From the NCBI RefSeq assembly GCF_036227325.1, contig NZ_CP109467.1, positions 5,580,001-5,644,000 on the forward strand: a stretch of 64,000 bases of DNA. The letters run 5' to 3'. The notes beneath the pieces were generated by a model. It made no database searches and was not told where the DNA came from. It worked only from the letters and a program-made list of their open reading frames with translations. Below, in pieces: positions 8,356 to 16,800 of this stretch (position 1 is its first letter; the number at the start of each line of letters is the position of its first letter). Origin of the DNA: Streptomyces sp. NBC_01465. Lineage in GTDB: Bacteria > Actinomycetota > Actinomycetes > Streptomycetales > Streptomycetaceae. The position numbers and the translations under genes were made by a program.

Positions 8356-9534
8356 GTGTCGCTGCCACCCCTGGTTGAGCCTGCTGCAGAGCTCACCGTC
8401 GACGAGGTCCGCAGGTACTCCCGCCACCTGATCATCCCGGATGTCGGGATGGACGGGCAGAAGCGGCTGAAGAACGCCAAGGTCCTCGCCGTCGGTGCGG
8501 GCGGCCTCGGTTCGCCCGCCCTCATGTATCTGGCCGCCGCCGGCGTGGGCACGCTCGGCATCGTGGAGTTCGACGAGGTCGACGAGTCGAACCTGCAGCG
8601 CCAGATCATCCACAGCCAGGCCGACATCGGCCGCTCGAAGGCCCAGTCCGCGAAGGACTCGGTCCTCGGCATCAACCCGTACGTCAATGTCGTCCTGCAC
8701 GAGGAGCGCCTCGAAGCAGAGAACGTCATGGAGATCTTCTCCCAGTACGACCTGATCGTGGACGGCACGGACAACTTCGCCACGCGCTACCTGGTCAACG
8801 ACGCGTGCGTGCTGCTCAACAAGCCGTACGTCTGGGGCTCGATCTACCGCTTCGACGGCCAGGCGTCCGTCTTCTGGTCCGAGCACGGCCCCTGCTACCG
8901 CTGCCTCTACCCGGAGCCCCCGCCCCCCGGCATGGTCCCCTCCTGCGCCGAGGGCGGCGTCCTCGGCGTGCTCTGCGCGTCGATCGGCTCCATCCAGGTC
9001 ACCGAGGCGATCAAGGTCCTCACCGGCATCGGCGACCCGCTCGTCGGCCGCCTGATGATCTACGACGCCCTGGAGATGCAGTACCGCCAGGTCAAGGTCC
9101 GCAAGGACCCCGACTGCGCGGTCTGCGGCGAGAACCCGACCGTCACCGAGCTCATCGACTACGAGGCCTTCTGCGGCGTCGTGTCCGAGGAGGCCCAGGA
9201 GGCGGCGCTCGGCTCCACGATCACTCCCAAGCAGCTCAAGGAGTGGATCGACGCGGACGAGAAGATCGAGATCATCGACGTCCGTGAGCAGAACGAGTAC
9301 GAGATCGTCTCGATCCCCGGCGCGAAGCTGATCCCGAAGAACGAGTTCCTGATGGGCACGGCGCTCGAGTCGCTCCCGCAGGACAAGCGCATCGTCCTGC
9401 ACTGCAAGACGGGCGTCCGCAGCGCGGAGGTCCTCGCGGTCCTGAAGTCCGCGGGCTTCTCGGACGCGGTGCACGTGGGCGGCGGCGTGATCGGCTGGGT
9501 CAACCAGATCGAGCCCGAGAAGCCGATCTACTAG
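8356..9534 (+). CDS. moeZ: MoeZ: ThiF/MoeB-type adenylyltransferase with rhodanese domain
   Basis: A 392-residue enzyme that adenylates and then sulfurates ubiquitin-like carriers (MoaD, ThiS, CysO type), feeding molybdopterin, thiamine and cysteine routes. The E1 fold has GAGGLG at 47-52. Structural zinc cysteines are C180/C183 (CYRC) and C254/C257 (CAVC). The C-terminal rhodanese domain carries the persulfide cysteine C350 (HCKTGVRS). GTG 8356 is chosen because the known protein starts MSLPPLVEPA and an ACGGAG site precedes it; an in-frame GTG at 8275 lies inside the previous gene's end. It is transcribed alone and ends at a strong hairpin. Confidence 0.96.
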   Translation: MSLPPLVEPAAELTVDEVRRYSRHLIIPDVGMDGQKRLKNAKVLAVGAGGLGSPALMYLAAAGVGTLGIVEFDEVDESNLQRQIIHSQADIGRSKAQSAKDSVLGINPYVNVVLHEERLEAENVMEIFSQYDLIVDGTDNFATRYLVNDACVLLNKPYVWGSIYRFDGQASVFWSEHGPCYRCLYPEPPPPGMVPSCAEGGVLGVLCASIGSIQVTEAIKVLTGIGDPLVGRLMIYDALEMQYRQVKVRKDPDCAVCGENPTVTELIDYEAFCGVVSEEAQEAALGSTITPKQLKEWIDADEKIEIIDVREQNEYEIVSIPGAKLIPKNEFLMGTALESLPQDKRIVLHCKTGVRSAEVLAVLKSAGFSDAVHVGGGVIGWVNQIEPEKPIY

Positions 9535-9548
9535 ACCTCGTCACGTCA

Positions 9549-9587
9549 GAGGGGCCGGCCCGCACACGATGTGCGGACCGGCCCCTC
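9549..9587. terminator. Bidirectional terminator between moeZ and parB-like gene
   Basis: Inverted repeat with 18-base arms (left 9549-9566, right 9570-9587; one mismatch) and a three-base loop, lying between the converging stops of moeZ and the parB-like gene. No long T-run follows, as is usual in this genome. Confidence 0.85.
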
Positions 9588-9595
9588 CGTCGTAC

Positions 9596-10387
9596 CTAGC
9601 GCTTGCCGAGCAGCTCCACCAGCCGCTCCAGCGCCGCCGGCGACAGATGCCGCCGCAGCCCGTCCACGACCTCCTCCGGAGTCGACCGCGCGCTCAGCTT
9701 GATTACGCCGTAATCACGCCGCGCTTTCGGTACGGAAGCGGCCGCCGTCTCCGGCAGCGCCTGCTCCTCCACCGGCAGCCGCGCGATCCGCCGGGCGTCC
9801 TCCACCGACAACAGGCCCTCGGCGAGCGCCTCCTGGAGCTCGGGGCGCAGCCGCATCAGCGACAACCGCTGCGAGACGAACCCCTGCGACTTCCCGATGC
9901 GCCCGGCGACGTCCCGCTGCGAGTAGCCGTACGTCCCGATCAGCCCCTGGATCGCCTGGGCCTGCTCCAGTTCGGTCAGGTCGTCGCGCTGCACGTTCTC
10001 GATCAGCGCGTCCTCGCCGCTGCGCGACGCGTCCTCCCGTACGAGAACGGGCACCTCCCGCAGCCCCGCGATCCGTGCCGCGGCCAGCCGCCGGTGGCCG
10101 TGCAGCACGACGTACGGCGCGTCCCCGACCGCCTCGGCGTGCTGCGGATGGGCGGCGAGAAACGTCCCGCGCGAGACGACGCCCAGCGCCTGCAGCACAC
10201 CGCGCTCGCGCAGCGTCTCCGCGAGCCCGTCCAGGTCGCGCAGTTCGTGGCGCGGGTTGTCGGGGTTCTCGGTGAGGTCGGTGAGCGGGACGGTCAGCTG
10301 GTACGTGTCCCGGGCGACGGGAGGTTTCCCCGCGTCCGCCGTCTCGGCGGCCCCGAGCAGCGACGACAGGTCGATGCGCCGCCCCAT
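9596..10387 (-). CDS. ParB/Spo0J-like partition protein (orphan)
   Basis: A 263-residue protein with the ParB N-terminal CTPase/nuclease-like fold: LTENPDNPRHE near residue 40, VLHGHRRLAAARIAG near 105 (the GERRxxA-type box), ENVQRDDLTELEQAQAI near 130, then a helix-turn-helix SQRDVAGRIGKSQGFVSQRLSLM near 152-175. The ATG at 10387 shares a base with the TGA of the parA-like gene, so the pair forms an operon. Chromosomal ParB of Streptomyces lies near oriC with gyrase and rnpA neighbours, not here, so this is a second, plasmid-like pair. No canonical GTTTCACGTGAAAC parS was seen in the window. Confidence 0.88.
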   Translation of the reverse strand: MGRRIDLSSLLGAAETADAGKPPVARDTYQLTVPLTDLTENPDNPRHELRDLDGLAETLRERGVLQALGVVSRGTFLAAHPQHAEAVGDAPYVVLHGHRRLAAARIAGLREVPVLVREDASRSGEDALIENVQRDDLTELEQAQAIQGLIGTYGYSQRDVAGRIGKSQGFVSQRLSLMRLRPELQEALAEGLLSVEDARRIARLPVEEQALPETAAASVPKARRDYGVIKLSARSTPEEVVDGLRRHLSPAALERLVELLGKR

Positions 10388-11148
10388 CAGGCGCTCACCG
10401 GCTTCTTCGCGCGCGAGCGCCGGGCCTTCGCCGGGGCCGGGATGACCGCGAGGCCCACCTCCAGCGCGAGCCGGAAGAAGTCCTCGCGCGCCTGCAGGGC
10501 GACGCGGTTCGCTCCGTACTGCGTGACGACGAGGCCGTCCGCGGAGGCCCGGGTGTGCAGCTTGTAGTGGCGTACGACGGCCCGTGCGAGCGGCCACCCC
10601 TGCGCCTCGACGAAGGCCCGGGTCTGCTCCAGGTCGGCCTTCCCGTCGCGCGGGTCCCAGTTGTTGATGACGACGCGGAACGGCAGCCCGCGCGGCTTCA
10701 CGACCCGCTCGATCGTCCGCTGGGTCGGCTGGAAGCCCAGCGGCTCCGGCTCGATGGGGACGATGACGTCGTGCGCGGAGTCCAGCACGGCCCGCAGCGC
10801 GTCGGCGGCGGGTCCCTTGCCGAGGGGGTCGTCGCCGGGCCCGTCCGCCAGGTCGAGCCAGCCCGGGGTGTCCACGAAGACGTGCTGCACGGACGGGATC
10901 CGCGCCAGCGCGGCCAGACCGGCCAGATCGTCGTGGGCCTGTACGAAGTCGAACGGCAGCCCCTCGCCCACCCGCTCCGACCACCACACCGCCGACCCCT
11001 GCGGGTCGATCGAGACGGCGACCACCGGCGGCTGCCCGCCCTTCTCGCCCGCCCCCAGCACATCGGCCGTGACCGCCGCGAGATTGACGGCGAGCGTGGA
11101 TTTACCGACCCCGCCCTTCTGGTTGAGGATCACGTGCACATGCGCCAT
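10387..11148 (-). CDS. ParA-like ATPase (orphan)
   Basis: A 253-residue deviant-Walker ATPase. The motif KGGVGKST at about residues 11-18, with the signature lysine before GGVGKS, marks the ParA/MinD class; a VFVDTPGWLDLA switch segment lies near residue 95 and the basic C-terminus (RRSRAKK) could bind DNA. ATG 11148 is chosen because AAGGGAG sits six bases upstream; the GTG at 11154 would overlap that site. It heads a two-gene minus-strand operon with the parB-like gene. ParA-type ATPases move ParB-bound DNA along the nucleoid; the cargo here is unknown. Confidence 0.9.
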   Translation of the reverse strand: MAHVHVILNQKGGVGKSTLAVNLAAVTADVLGAGEKGGQPPVVAVSIDPQGSAVWWSERVGEGLPFDFVQAHDDLAGLAALARIPSVQHVFVDTPGWLDLADGPGDDPLGKGPAADALRAVLDSAHDVIVPIEPEPLGFQPTQRTIERVVKPRGLPFRVVINNWDPRDGKADLEQTRAFVEAQGWPLARAVVRHYKLHTRASADGLVVTQYGANRVALQAREDFFRLALEVGLAVIPAPAKARRSRAKKPVSA

Positions 11149-11251
11149 GGCCACTCCCTTGGGCGGTTCTTATCGGGCATTCAGGGTGTACGGCTACTGT
11201 GGCAGCGGGGCCCACCAAAGGGTCACGTACGCGCCGAAAAGGGACTCGACC

Positions 11252-12373
11252 ATGCCGACGCCGGGCCGCCGCCTCCCCCGCTTCCTCGTCGAGCGGGACA
11301 TGTCGCGCAAGCAGCAGCGCTGGTACTTCGCCGCGCTGATCCTGATTCTCGCGGTGTGCAACATCGCCGAGTACGCGACCCCCAAGCCCCTGCGCATCGT
11401 CCTGGTCGTCTTCCTCGTCCCGCTCCTCGGCTCCCTCGTCCTCGGCGTCGCCCGCACCGCCGTCCTGGCGGTCATCGCGAGCGCGTCGGTCGCCGTCGCG
11501 TACGCGGTGGTGGTGCCCGACGGGAACAACGTCAGCGAGGAGGCCGTCGCCCTCATCTCCACCTGCGCGCTGGGCCTGCTCGCCCTCCTCATCGCCCGGC
11601 TGGGCGAGCAGCGCCATCAGCTGCTCCAGCAGGCCCGCTCCACGGCGGAGGCGGTCCAGCTGGCCCTCCTGCGCAAACTCCCGCTCCGCACCAAGGACTT
11701 CGAGGTGTACGGCGTCTATCTCGCCGCCGAGGAGTACGCCCGCGTCGGCGGAGACCTCTACGAAGTCATCGAATCGCCCTTCGGGACCCGCGTCCTGGTG
11801 GCCGACGTACGCGGCAAAGGGCTCGACGCCATCAACGCGGGCGCGACCGTCCTCAGCGCCTTCCGGGTCGCGGGCTACGAGGAACCCGATCTCGCGCAGC
11901 TCACCCGGCGCATGGAGAACACCCTCGACCGCTACAACGAGTACGCGGAGGACACCGGTCAGGAGGAGCGCCACGTCACCGCGCTGCTCGTCGAGTTCGA
12001 CCCCTCCGAGCGGCTGATGCGTCTGGTGAACTGCGGCCACCTGGAGCCGTTCGTCGTCGGCCCGGCAGGCGCCCTGGAGGTCGGCCTGGGCGAGGCGGGC
12101 CTCCCGCTCGGCTTCGGCTCGCTCGTCGAGGACCCGGAGCGCCCGGTCGTGGAGCTCCAACTCCCGTACGACGTATGGATGCTGATGTTCACGGACGGGG
12201 TGACGGAGGCCCGCGACGCGCGCGGCGAGTTCTATCCCCTCGCCCAGCGGCTGGAGGGCTGGACCGATCTGGAGCCGCGCGCGCTCGCCAAGGAGATCGA
12301 GCGGGACCTCGGCGCGTACGTCGGCGGCCGCCTCCAGGACGATGCGGCCATCCTGGTGGTCGCGGCCCGCTAG
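11252..12373 (+). CDS. Membrane-anchored PP2C/SpoIIE-type serine phosphatase
   Basis: A 373-residue protein with four hydrophobic helices in residues 25-120, then a short coiled segment (RLGEQRHQLLQQARSTAEAVQLALL) and a SpoIIE-type phosphatase domain. Metal-binding aspartates are visible in GGDLYE, DVRGKGLDA, FTDGVTEARD and QDDAAILVV. Such enzymes dephosphorylate anti-sigma-factor antagonists in Streptomyces partner-switching cascades; the substrate here is unknown and no anti-sigma gene is adjacent. ATG 11252 has AAAAGGGA upstream. It diverges from the parA-like gene across a gap of about 100 bases. Confidence 0.9.
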   Translation: MPTPGRRLPRFLVERDMSRKQQRWYFAALILILAVCNIAEYATPKPLRIVLVVFLVPLLGSLVLGVARTAVLAVIASASVAVAYAVVVPDGNNVSEEAVALISTCALGLLALLIARLGEQRHQLLQQARSTAEAVQLALLRKLPLRTKDFEVYGVYLAAEEYARVGGDLYEVIESPFGTRVLVADVRGKGLDAINAGATVLSAFRVAGYEEPDLAQLTRRMENTLDRYNEYAEDTGQEERHVTALLVEFDPSERLMRLVNCGHLEPFVVGPAGALEVGLGEAGLPLGFGSLVEDPERPVVELQLPYDVWMLMFTDGVTEARDARGEFYPLAQRLEGWTDLEPRALAKEIERDLGAYVGGRLQDDAAILVVAAR

Positions 12374-12456
12374 CGGCCCCCAATACCCCGCGGTGACGGC
12401 CGCTCGCTCCATAACAGGAGGGAGACAGACTGGACCGCTCCACGGAGGTACGGAAC

Positions 12457-13047
12457 ATGCCGCGTACGACCACAGCCGCTCTCGCGGCCGGAATCCTGCT
12501 GCTCGGCGGTGCCGCGACGGAGGTGGCGCAGGCCGACGGGAAGAAGGTGGAGGTCACCGTCACGGACTCCGCCGACACGACCACCGAGGGCCGGCTCACG
12601 CACTACCGGATCACGGTCCGCAACGAGGGCGGCAAGGACCTCAGGGCCGCCGTCGTCACCCAGTCGCTGGCCGGGGGCGCCCAGCACGTCTCGTCCTCGC
12701 CGCGCGGCACCGCCACGGACGCCGCGGTCACCTGGACCATGGCGATTCCCGCGGGCAGTACGCGCGAGATCGAGTCCGTGGTGACACCCGGCAGGCCCGG
12801 CGCGGACCGGCGCACGGGCGACGACGCGAAACCGGGGGCCCGGCAGCAGACCGCGACCACCGTCTGCGTCAGGGGCCGGCATTCCGGGCCCGCGCTGGGC
12901 TGCGCGGGCGACACCGACACGCTGACGGCGGCGCCGCAGCGGGGGAGCGGACTCCTCGCGCTGCTGTGGGTGGTGCTGGGGACGGGGGCGCTGGCCGGCG
13001 TCGTCGTGTTCGTACGACGCCGGCTGCCGGTCGCCGAGGTGGACTAG
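12457..13047 (+). CDS. Secreted, C-terminally anchored protein with DUF11-like domain
   Basis: A 196-residue protein with a signal peptide (residues 1-26, ending near AQA), an Ig-like repeat of the DUF11 type (VEVTVTDSADTTTEGRLTHYRITVRNEGG, near 30-110), and a C-terminal helix LLALLWVVLGTGALAGVVVF followed by Arg-Arg-Arg, which would anchor it in the membrane. Two cysteines (CVRG...GC) may form a disulfide. ATG 12457 has ACGGAGG upstream. Its TAG stop and that of the converging peptidase gene share the palindrome CTAG at 13044-13047. Role unknown; probably a cell-surface protein. Confidence 0.8.
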   Translation: MPRTTTAALAAGILLLGGAATEVAQADGKKVEVTVTDSADTTTEGRLTHYRITVRNEGGKDLRAAVVTQSLAGGAQHVSSSPRGTATDAAVTWTMAIPAGSTREIESVVTPGRPGADRRTGDDAKPGARQQTATTVCVRGRHSGPALGCAGDTDTLTAAPQRGSGLLALLWVVLGTGALAGVVVFVRRRLPVAEVD

Positions 13048-14591
13048 GAACAGGTCGAGCCGTTGGCCGGGACCTTGCCGTCGAGCAGATAGCCGTCGAC
13101 CTTCTTCGCCACGCAGCCGCTGCCGCCGTGGTACGCGCCGTGGCCCTCGCCCTTGTTGGTGAGCAGGACGCCGACCCCCGCGCCCAGCGCGTCGGCCATC
13201 TTCCGCGCGCCCTCGTACGGAGTCGCCGGGTCGCCCGTCGTGCCGACGACCAGGATCGGGCCCGCGCCCTGAGCATCGGCCACCGGGTGGTCGCGCTCGC
13301 CGGTCACGGGCCACTTGTAGCACCAGCCGGCGGTGTCCCAGGCGAGGAACTCCCCGAAGACCGGGGAGAGTTTGCGGAACGACGGGAGCAGGGCCTTCGC
13401 CTGTGCCTCGGTCGGATGCGACTTGGTGTCGGCGCAGTCGATGGCCCGCTGGGAGCTGGACTGGGTGGAGTAACGGCCCTTCTCGTCACGGTCGTTGTAC
13501 GAGTCGGCCATGGCGAGGAGGAGGTTGCCGGTGCCCAGCTCCTCGGCCTCCTTGAGGCCCTGCGTGAGGTAGGTCCAGCTGGACTTGGAGTACAGCGGCA
13601 TCACGATGCCGGTGAGGGCGAGGGACTGGTTGAGCTTGCGGCCGTCGGAGGTCGGCAGCGGGTTCTTGTCGAGGCGGTCGAGCAGCGCGGCGATCTTCGC
13701 GGTGCCCGCCTTGGGGTCCTGGCCGGTCGACTTGAGGTAGTCGTCGAGGGCGCGCTGGAAGCCGAGGGTCTGGTTGCGGGCGTGGCCGACCGCGTCGGCG
13801 GTGGGGTCGACGACGGCGTCCAGGACGGTGCGGCCCACGTGGGAGGGGAACAAGTGGGCGTAGGTGCCGCCCAGTTCGGTGCCGTAGGAGATGCCGAAGT
13901 AGTTGAGTTTCGCGTCGCCGAGGACCGCGCGCATCAGGTCCATGTCGCGGGCGGTGTTGCTGGTGGTGACGTACGGGAGGACCTTGGCGGAGCGCGCCTT
14001 GCAGCCCTGGCCGAAGGCGGCGGCGTCGCCGAAGTACGCGGACGCCTCGGCCGGGGTGTCGGGGGTCAGGTCGACGGAGCGCTCGGCGGTGGCCTGCTGG
14101 GCGTCGGTGCGGCAGACGACACCGGCGCTGCGGGAGACGCCGCGGGGGTCCCAACTGACCAGGTCGTAGCGGTCGTTGAGGCTTCCGTACTCGGAGGCGG
14201 CCTGGGGCAGGATGTCGACGCCCGAGCCGCCGGGGCCGCCGAAGTTGAAGAGGAGCGAGCCCAGGCGGTGGGAGCTGTCCTTCGCCTTCTTGCGTACGAG
14301 GGCGAGGGAGATGGTGTCGCCGGTGGGGTGCGCGTAGTCGAGGGGGACCTTGACGGTGGCGCACCTCCAGCCGCTCGGACTGTCCTTGCAGGAGCCCCAG
14401 TTGAGCGTCTGGGAGGTCAGGGAGGCGGGGAGGACGGAGTCGCCGTTCTTGGGCGCCGGTGCCGGGGCCGCAGGGGTGGTGGAGGTCTTCGCCTCGGGCG
14501 CCGGGGAGTCCGTACCGCCGCTGTCGCAGCCGGTGAGCAGGGCAAGGGCTGCGGTGACGGAGAGTGCGGTGGCGCGTATGAGCTTGGGCAT
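13044..14591 (-). CDS. Lipoprotein alpha/beta-hydrolase, tripeptidyl aminopeptidase (SlpD/TAP-like)
   Basis: A 515-residue secreted lipoprotein: signal peptide with lipobox LLTGC, a linker rich in Pro, Ala and Thr, then an alpha/beta hydrolase. The oxyanion region is NFGGPGGSG, the nucleophile elbow is GISYG, the acid lies in GTTGDPATP and the histidine in GEGHGAY; the C-terminal segment ends in a TAP-C domain with cysteines near the end. Streptomyces relatives (SlpD/SlpE, tripeptidyl aminopeptidase) remove short peptides from exported proteins. ATG 14591 is chosen because GAGGGGGA precedes it and it gives a standard signal peptide; an in-frame upstream ATG at 14621 exists. Confidence 0.92.
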   Translation of the reverse strand: MPKLIRATALSVTAALALLTGCDSGGTDSPAPEAKTSTTPAAPAPAPKNGDSVLPASLTSQTLNWGSCKDSPSGWRCATVKVPLDYAHPTGDTISLALVRKKAKDSSHRLGSLLFNFGGPGGSGVDILPQAASEYGSLNDRYDLVSWDPRGVSRSAGVVCRTDAQQATAERSVDLTPDTPAEASAYFGDAAAFGQGCKARSAKVLPYVTTSNTARDMDLMRAVLGDAKLNYFGISYGTELGGTYAHLFPSHVGRTVLDAVVDPTADAVGHARNQTLGFQRALDDYLKSTGQDPKAGTAKIAALLDRLDKNPLPTSDGRKLNQSLALTGIVMPLYSKSSWTYLTQGLKEAEELGTGNLLLAMADSYNDRDEKGRYSTQSSSQRAIDCADTKSHPTEAQAKALLPSFRKLSPVFGEFLAWDTAGWCYKWPVTGERDHPVADAQGAGPILVVGTTGDPATPYEGARKMADALGAGVGVLLTNKGEGHGAYHGGSGCVAKKVDGYLLDGKVPANGSTCS

Positions 14592-14636
14592 GCGGTGGTC
14601 CCCCTCGTGATGTGCGGTCATCGTAGGACAGGTGGT

Positions 14637-15716
14637 TCAGCGGGGGACGGTGATCCGCGGGGGGCCGCAGCCGATGCGGGTGGCCTCGGCGGCTGCGTAG
14701 CGGGGGAGCAGTGCCTTGACGGTGGCGGCCTGGCGGGAGTCCTCGGTCTGGACGAGAAAGAGGGTGCGGCCGGTCTGGCAGTCGGCGCGGAAGGCGGCGA
14801 GGTCGGGGCGGACGATGCCGGAGCCCATGGTGTTTTCGATGCGGGTGCCGCCGTACAGGAGGGTGTTGTAGTAGATGCCGGCGAGGTGGGGGTCGGTGAC
14901 CGTCATCAGGCGCAGACGGGGGCGGCCGGAGGGCGAAGTGAACTCGCAGGTGCGGACCGGGCCCGTGCCGCCGGCGACCAGGGCGCGGCCCAGGTCGGTG
15001 TCCTTGCGCTGGTTCGAGGTGAGGGCAAGGCCCTTGATGCCGCAGAGGTCGCCGGGCTTTTCGTCCAGGTACGCGGGCACGGCGGGGAGGTGGCCGGACG
15101 GGTCGGCGACGGTGCCGCGGCAACCCTGGTCCGCGATCACGCGGTTGACGAGTTTGACCACGGCGCGGGCCATGGCGGCCCGGTCCTCGGGGTCGACCTT
15201 GTGGCCCGGATTCGCCGAACCCATCGCGAGGTCGACGACGTCGGGCCCCTCGTACGCGTCGATGTCGCCGGTGCAGTCCTCCGGGAGGGCCAGCCAGGCG
15301 CGGGTGTCGGAGGCCATGCCGCTGAGGCCGCCGCCGAGCGGGGTGAGGCGGGCGCTCAGGAATTCGTCCGCCCACAGGCCGCTCGCGCCGCCGTACTGGC
15401 TGGAGAGCTGGTGGGCGGTGGCGGTCACCTGCCAGGTGCGCCGGGAGAGGCGGCAGGATCCGTTGAGGTTGCCGGTCGACAAGTCGCTGTTCACGACGGG
15501 CAGTTCGGCGGACTTCACGTTCTTGGGCGTATGGAAGAGGGCGGTGACGTCGCTCTGGTCGAGGGCGCCCCAGCAGAAGGAGTCGTCGGAGGCGAAGGCG
15601 TCGGTCTGCCAGGCGGTGACGGTGGCGCCGATCAGCAGGCCTGCGAGGGCCGCGGCGACGGCGGTACGGAGGCGGCCGCGCAGGAGGTGGTCGAGGCGTT
15701 GGCGGAGGGAATTCAT
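14637..15716 (-). CDS. Secreted/membrane-anchored protein, tandem paralogue 2
   Basis: A 359-residue protein with a basic N-terminus and one hydrophobic helix (residues 20-37), so it is either a signal peptide or an anchor. The outside part carries an FCWGAL motif, GSCRLSRRTW, LCGIKGLAL, VRTCEF and several further cysteines suited to disulfides. These features and their order match those of the upstream neighbour, so the two arose by tandem duplication. The start overlaps the upstream stop in ATGA. Function unknown. An extracellular ligand-binding or surface role is possible, but nothing catalytic is visible. Confidence 0.78.
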   Translation of the reverse strand: MNSLRQRLDHLLRGRLRTAVAAALAGLLIGATVTAWQTDAFASDDSFCWGALDQSDVTALFHTPKNVKSAELPVVNSDLSTGNLNGSCRLSRRTWQVTATAHQLSSQYGGASGLWADEFLSARLTPLGGGLSGMASDTRAWLALPEDCTGDIDAYEGPDVVDLAMGSANPGHKVDPEDRAAMARAVVKLVNRVIADQGCRGTVADPSGHLPAVPAYLDEKPGDLCGIKGLALTSNQRKDTDLGRALVAGGTGPVRTCEFTSPSGRPRLRLMTVTDPHLAGIYYNTLLYGGTRIENTMGSGIVRPDLAAFRADCQTGRTLFLVQTEDSRQAATVKALLPRYAAAEATRIGCGPPRITVPR

Positions 15717-16720
15717 GCGGTGTCTCCTGCCGGGGCGACGGCGGCACAACCCAGGCGCCGGGCAGCGGCGTTGGCGAAGGCGGCGAACCTGTCGAGCGTG
15801 GCGTCCGGGTTCAGGGTGAGGAACGTGGTGGGGCGTCCGGCGCAGTCGGCGCGTACCGCCGCGTACTCGTCGGTGTAGGTGCCGGAGCCGCGCCAGCCCG
15901 GACGCTTCGTGGTGCCCGCCACGTCACCGGCGAGGGCGGCCAGACGGGGCTGGGCCACCATGAGGAGGTCGAGCGTCTCGCTGCGGGACTCGGAGTCCCG
16001 TACCGCGCAGGACTGGAGATCGCGGGTGACCGGCCCCACCTGGTACTCGAGGTCGGTGGCCCTGGAGTCGGGGAAGTCGAGGCCGGGGATGCGGCACACG
16101 CTCTTCGCGGCGTAGTCCTCGATGTCCTCGGGCAGGAAGAGCACGGGCGAGGTCGTGCGCAGGGGCTTCGCCGGAGCGCAACCGGCCTTCTCCATGCCGT
16201 GGTTGGCGGCGACGGCGAGGATCTGCGCGACCTGGCGGATGCCGCCGAGATCGACGGTGGAGGTGCTATCGGTCCTGAGGGTGACGGCGGTCGCACGGCC
16301 GTCGGAGGTGTCGCACTTCTCGGGGAGTACGAGCAGACCGCTGTCGGCGCCCGCGGCGCCGGTCAGCCCGTCGGGGAGCGGAACCGTGCCGGGTCCCAGG
16401 TGGTCGAAGAGCCAGGCGGCGCGCGCGGGCGGGGCCTCGGGGGCGGGTCCGTAGGCGACCGTGACGGTGACCGGGCCGCCGCTGGTGTCGACGATGGCCG
16501 TACAACTGCCCTGCGGGCGGCCGGCGGACGGGGTCCCTTCCTGGCCTTCCCCGAAGCGGAGTACGTCGCCGTCCTCGTCCTCGTGCCAGGTGCCCCAGCA
16601 GTGGCTGGGCTCGGCGGTGTCGAACGGACCTGTGCCCGTGGCCCAGATGGTCGCGGTGGCCGCGACGAGCACGGCGACGGCGCCTGCGAGCAGCTTGGTA
16701 CGCCTTGTTTTCGGTATCAC
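15713..16720 (-). CDS. Secreted/membrane-anchored protein, tandem paralogue 1
   Basis: A 335-residue protein with a short basic N-terminus and one hydrophobic helix (residues 9-28), then an extracellular domain with HCWGTW, GSCTAIV, VCRIPGLDF and LQSCAV, matching the downstream paralogue in order and spacing. GTG 16720 has GGGGAGAT upstream. It is the first gene of a minus-strand pair, coupled to the second by an ATGA overlap. I do not recognise the family; paired cysteines suggest a disulfide-stabilised surface protein. Confidence 0.78.
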   Translation of the reverse strand: MIPKTRRTKLLAGAVAVLVAATATIWATGTGPFDTAEPSHCWGTWHEDEDGDVLRFGEGQEGTPSAGRPQGSCTAIVDTSGGPVTVTVAYGPAPEAPPARAAWLFDHLGPGTVPLPDGLTGAAGADSGLLVLPEKCDTSDGRATAVTLRTDSTSTVDLGGIRQVAQILAVAANHGMEKAGCAPAKPLRTTSPVLFLPEDIEDYAAKSVCRIPGLDFPDSRATDLEYQVGPVTRDLQSCAVRDSESRSETLDLLMVAQPRLAALAGDVAGTTKRPGWRGSGTYTDEYAAVRADCAGRPTTFLTLNPDATLDRFAAFANAAARRLGCAAVAPAGDTA

Positions 16721-16800
16721 CCGGTGATCTCCCCCTGATCGTTCGGCCGGGAGAGCCTACTGGGTGGCGTGTGCGGGGATACGGGTGGGGCGTACGTCCC

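Noticed and set aside
10387..11260. parS sites or plasmid iterons near the parAB pair
   Set aside because: No GTTTCACGTGAAAC-like palindrome or tandem iterons were found in the flanking spacers.
12342..15878. 1178-codon + strand frame across three minus-strand genes
   Set aside because: It overlaps a + strand surface protein and two minus-strand genes with clear motifs and signal peptides; its translation is Gly/Arg/Ala-rich without domains.
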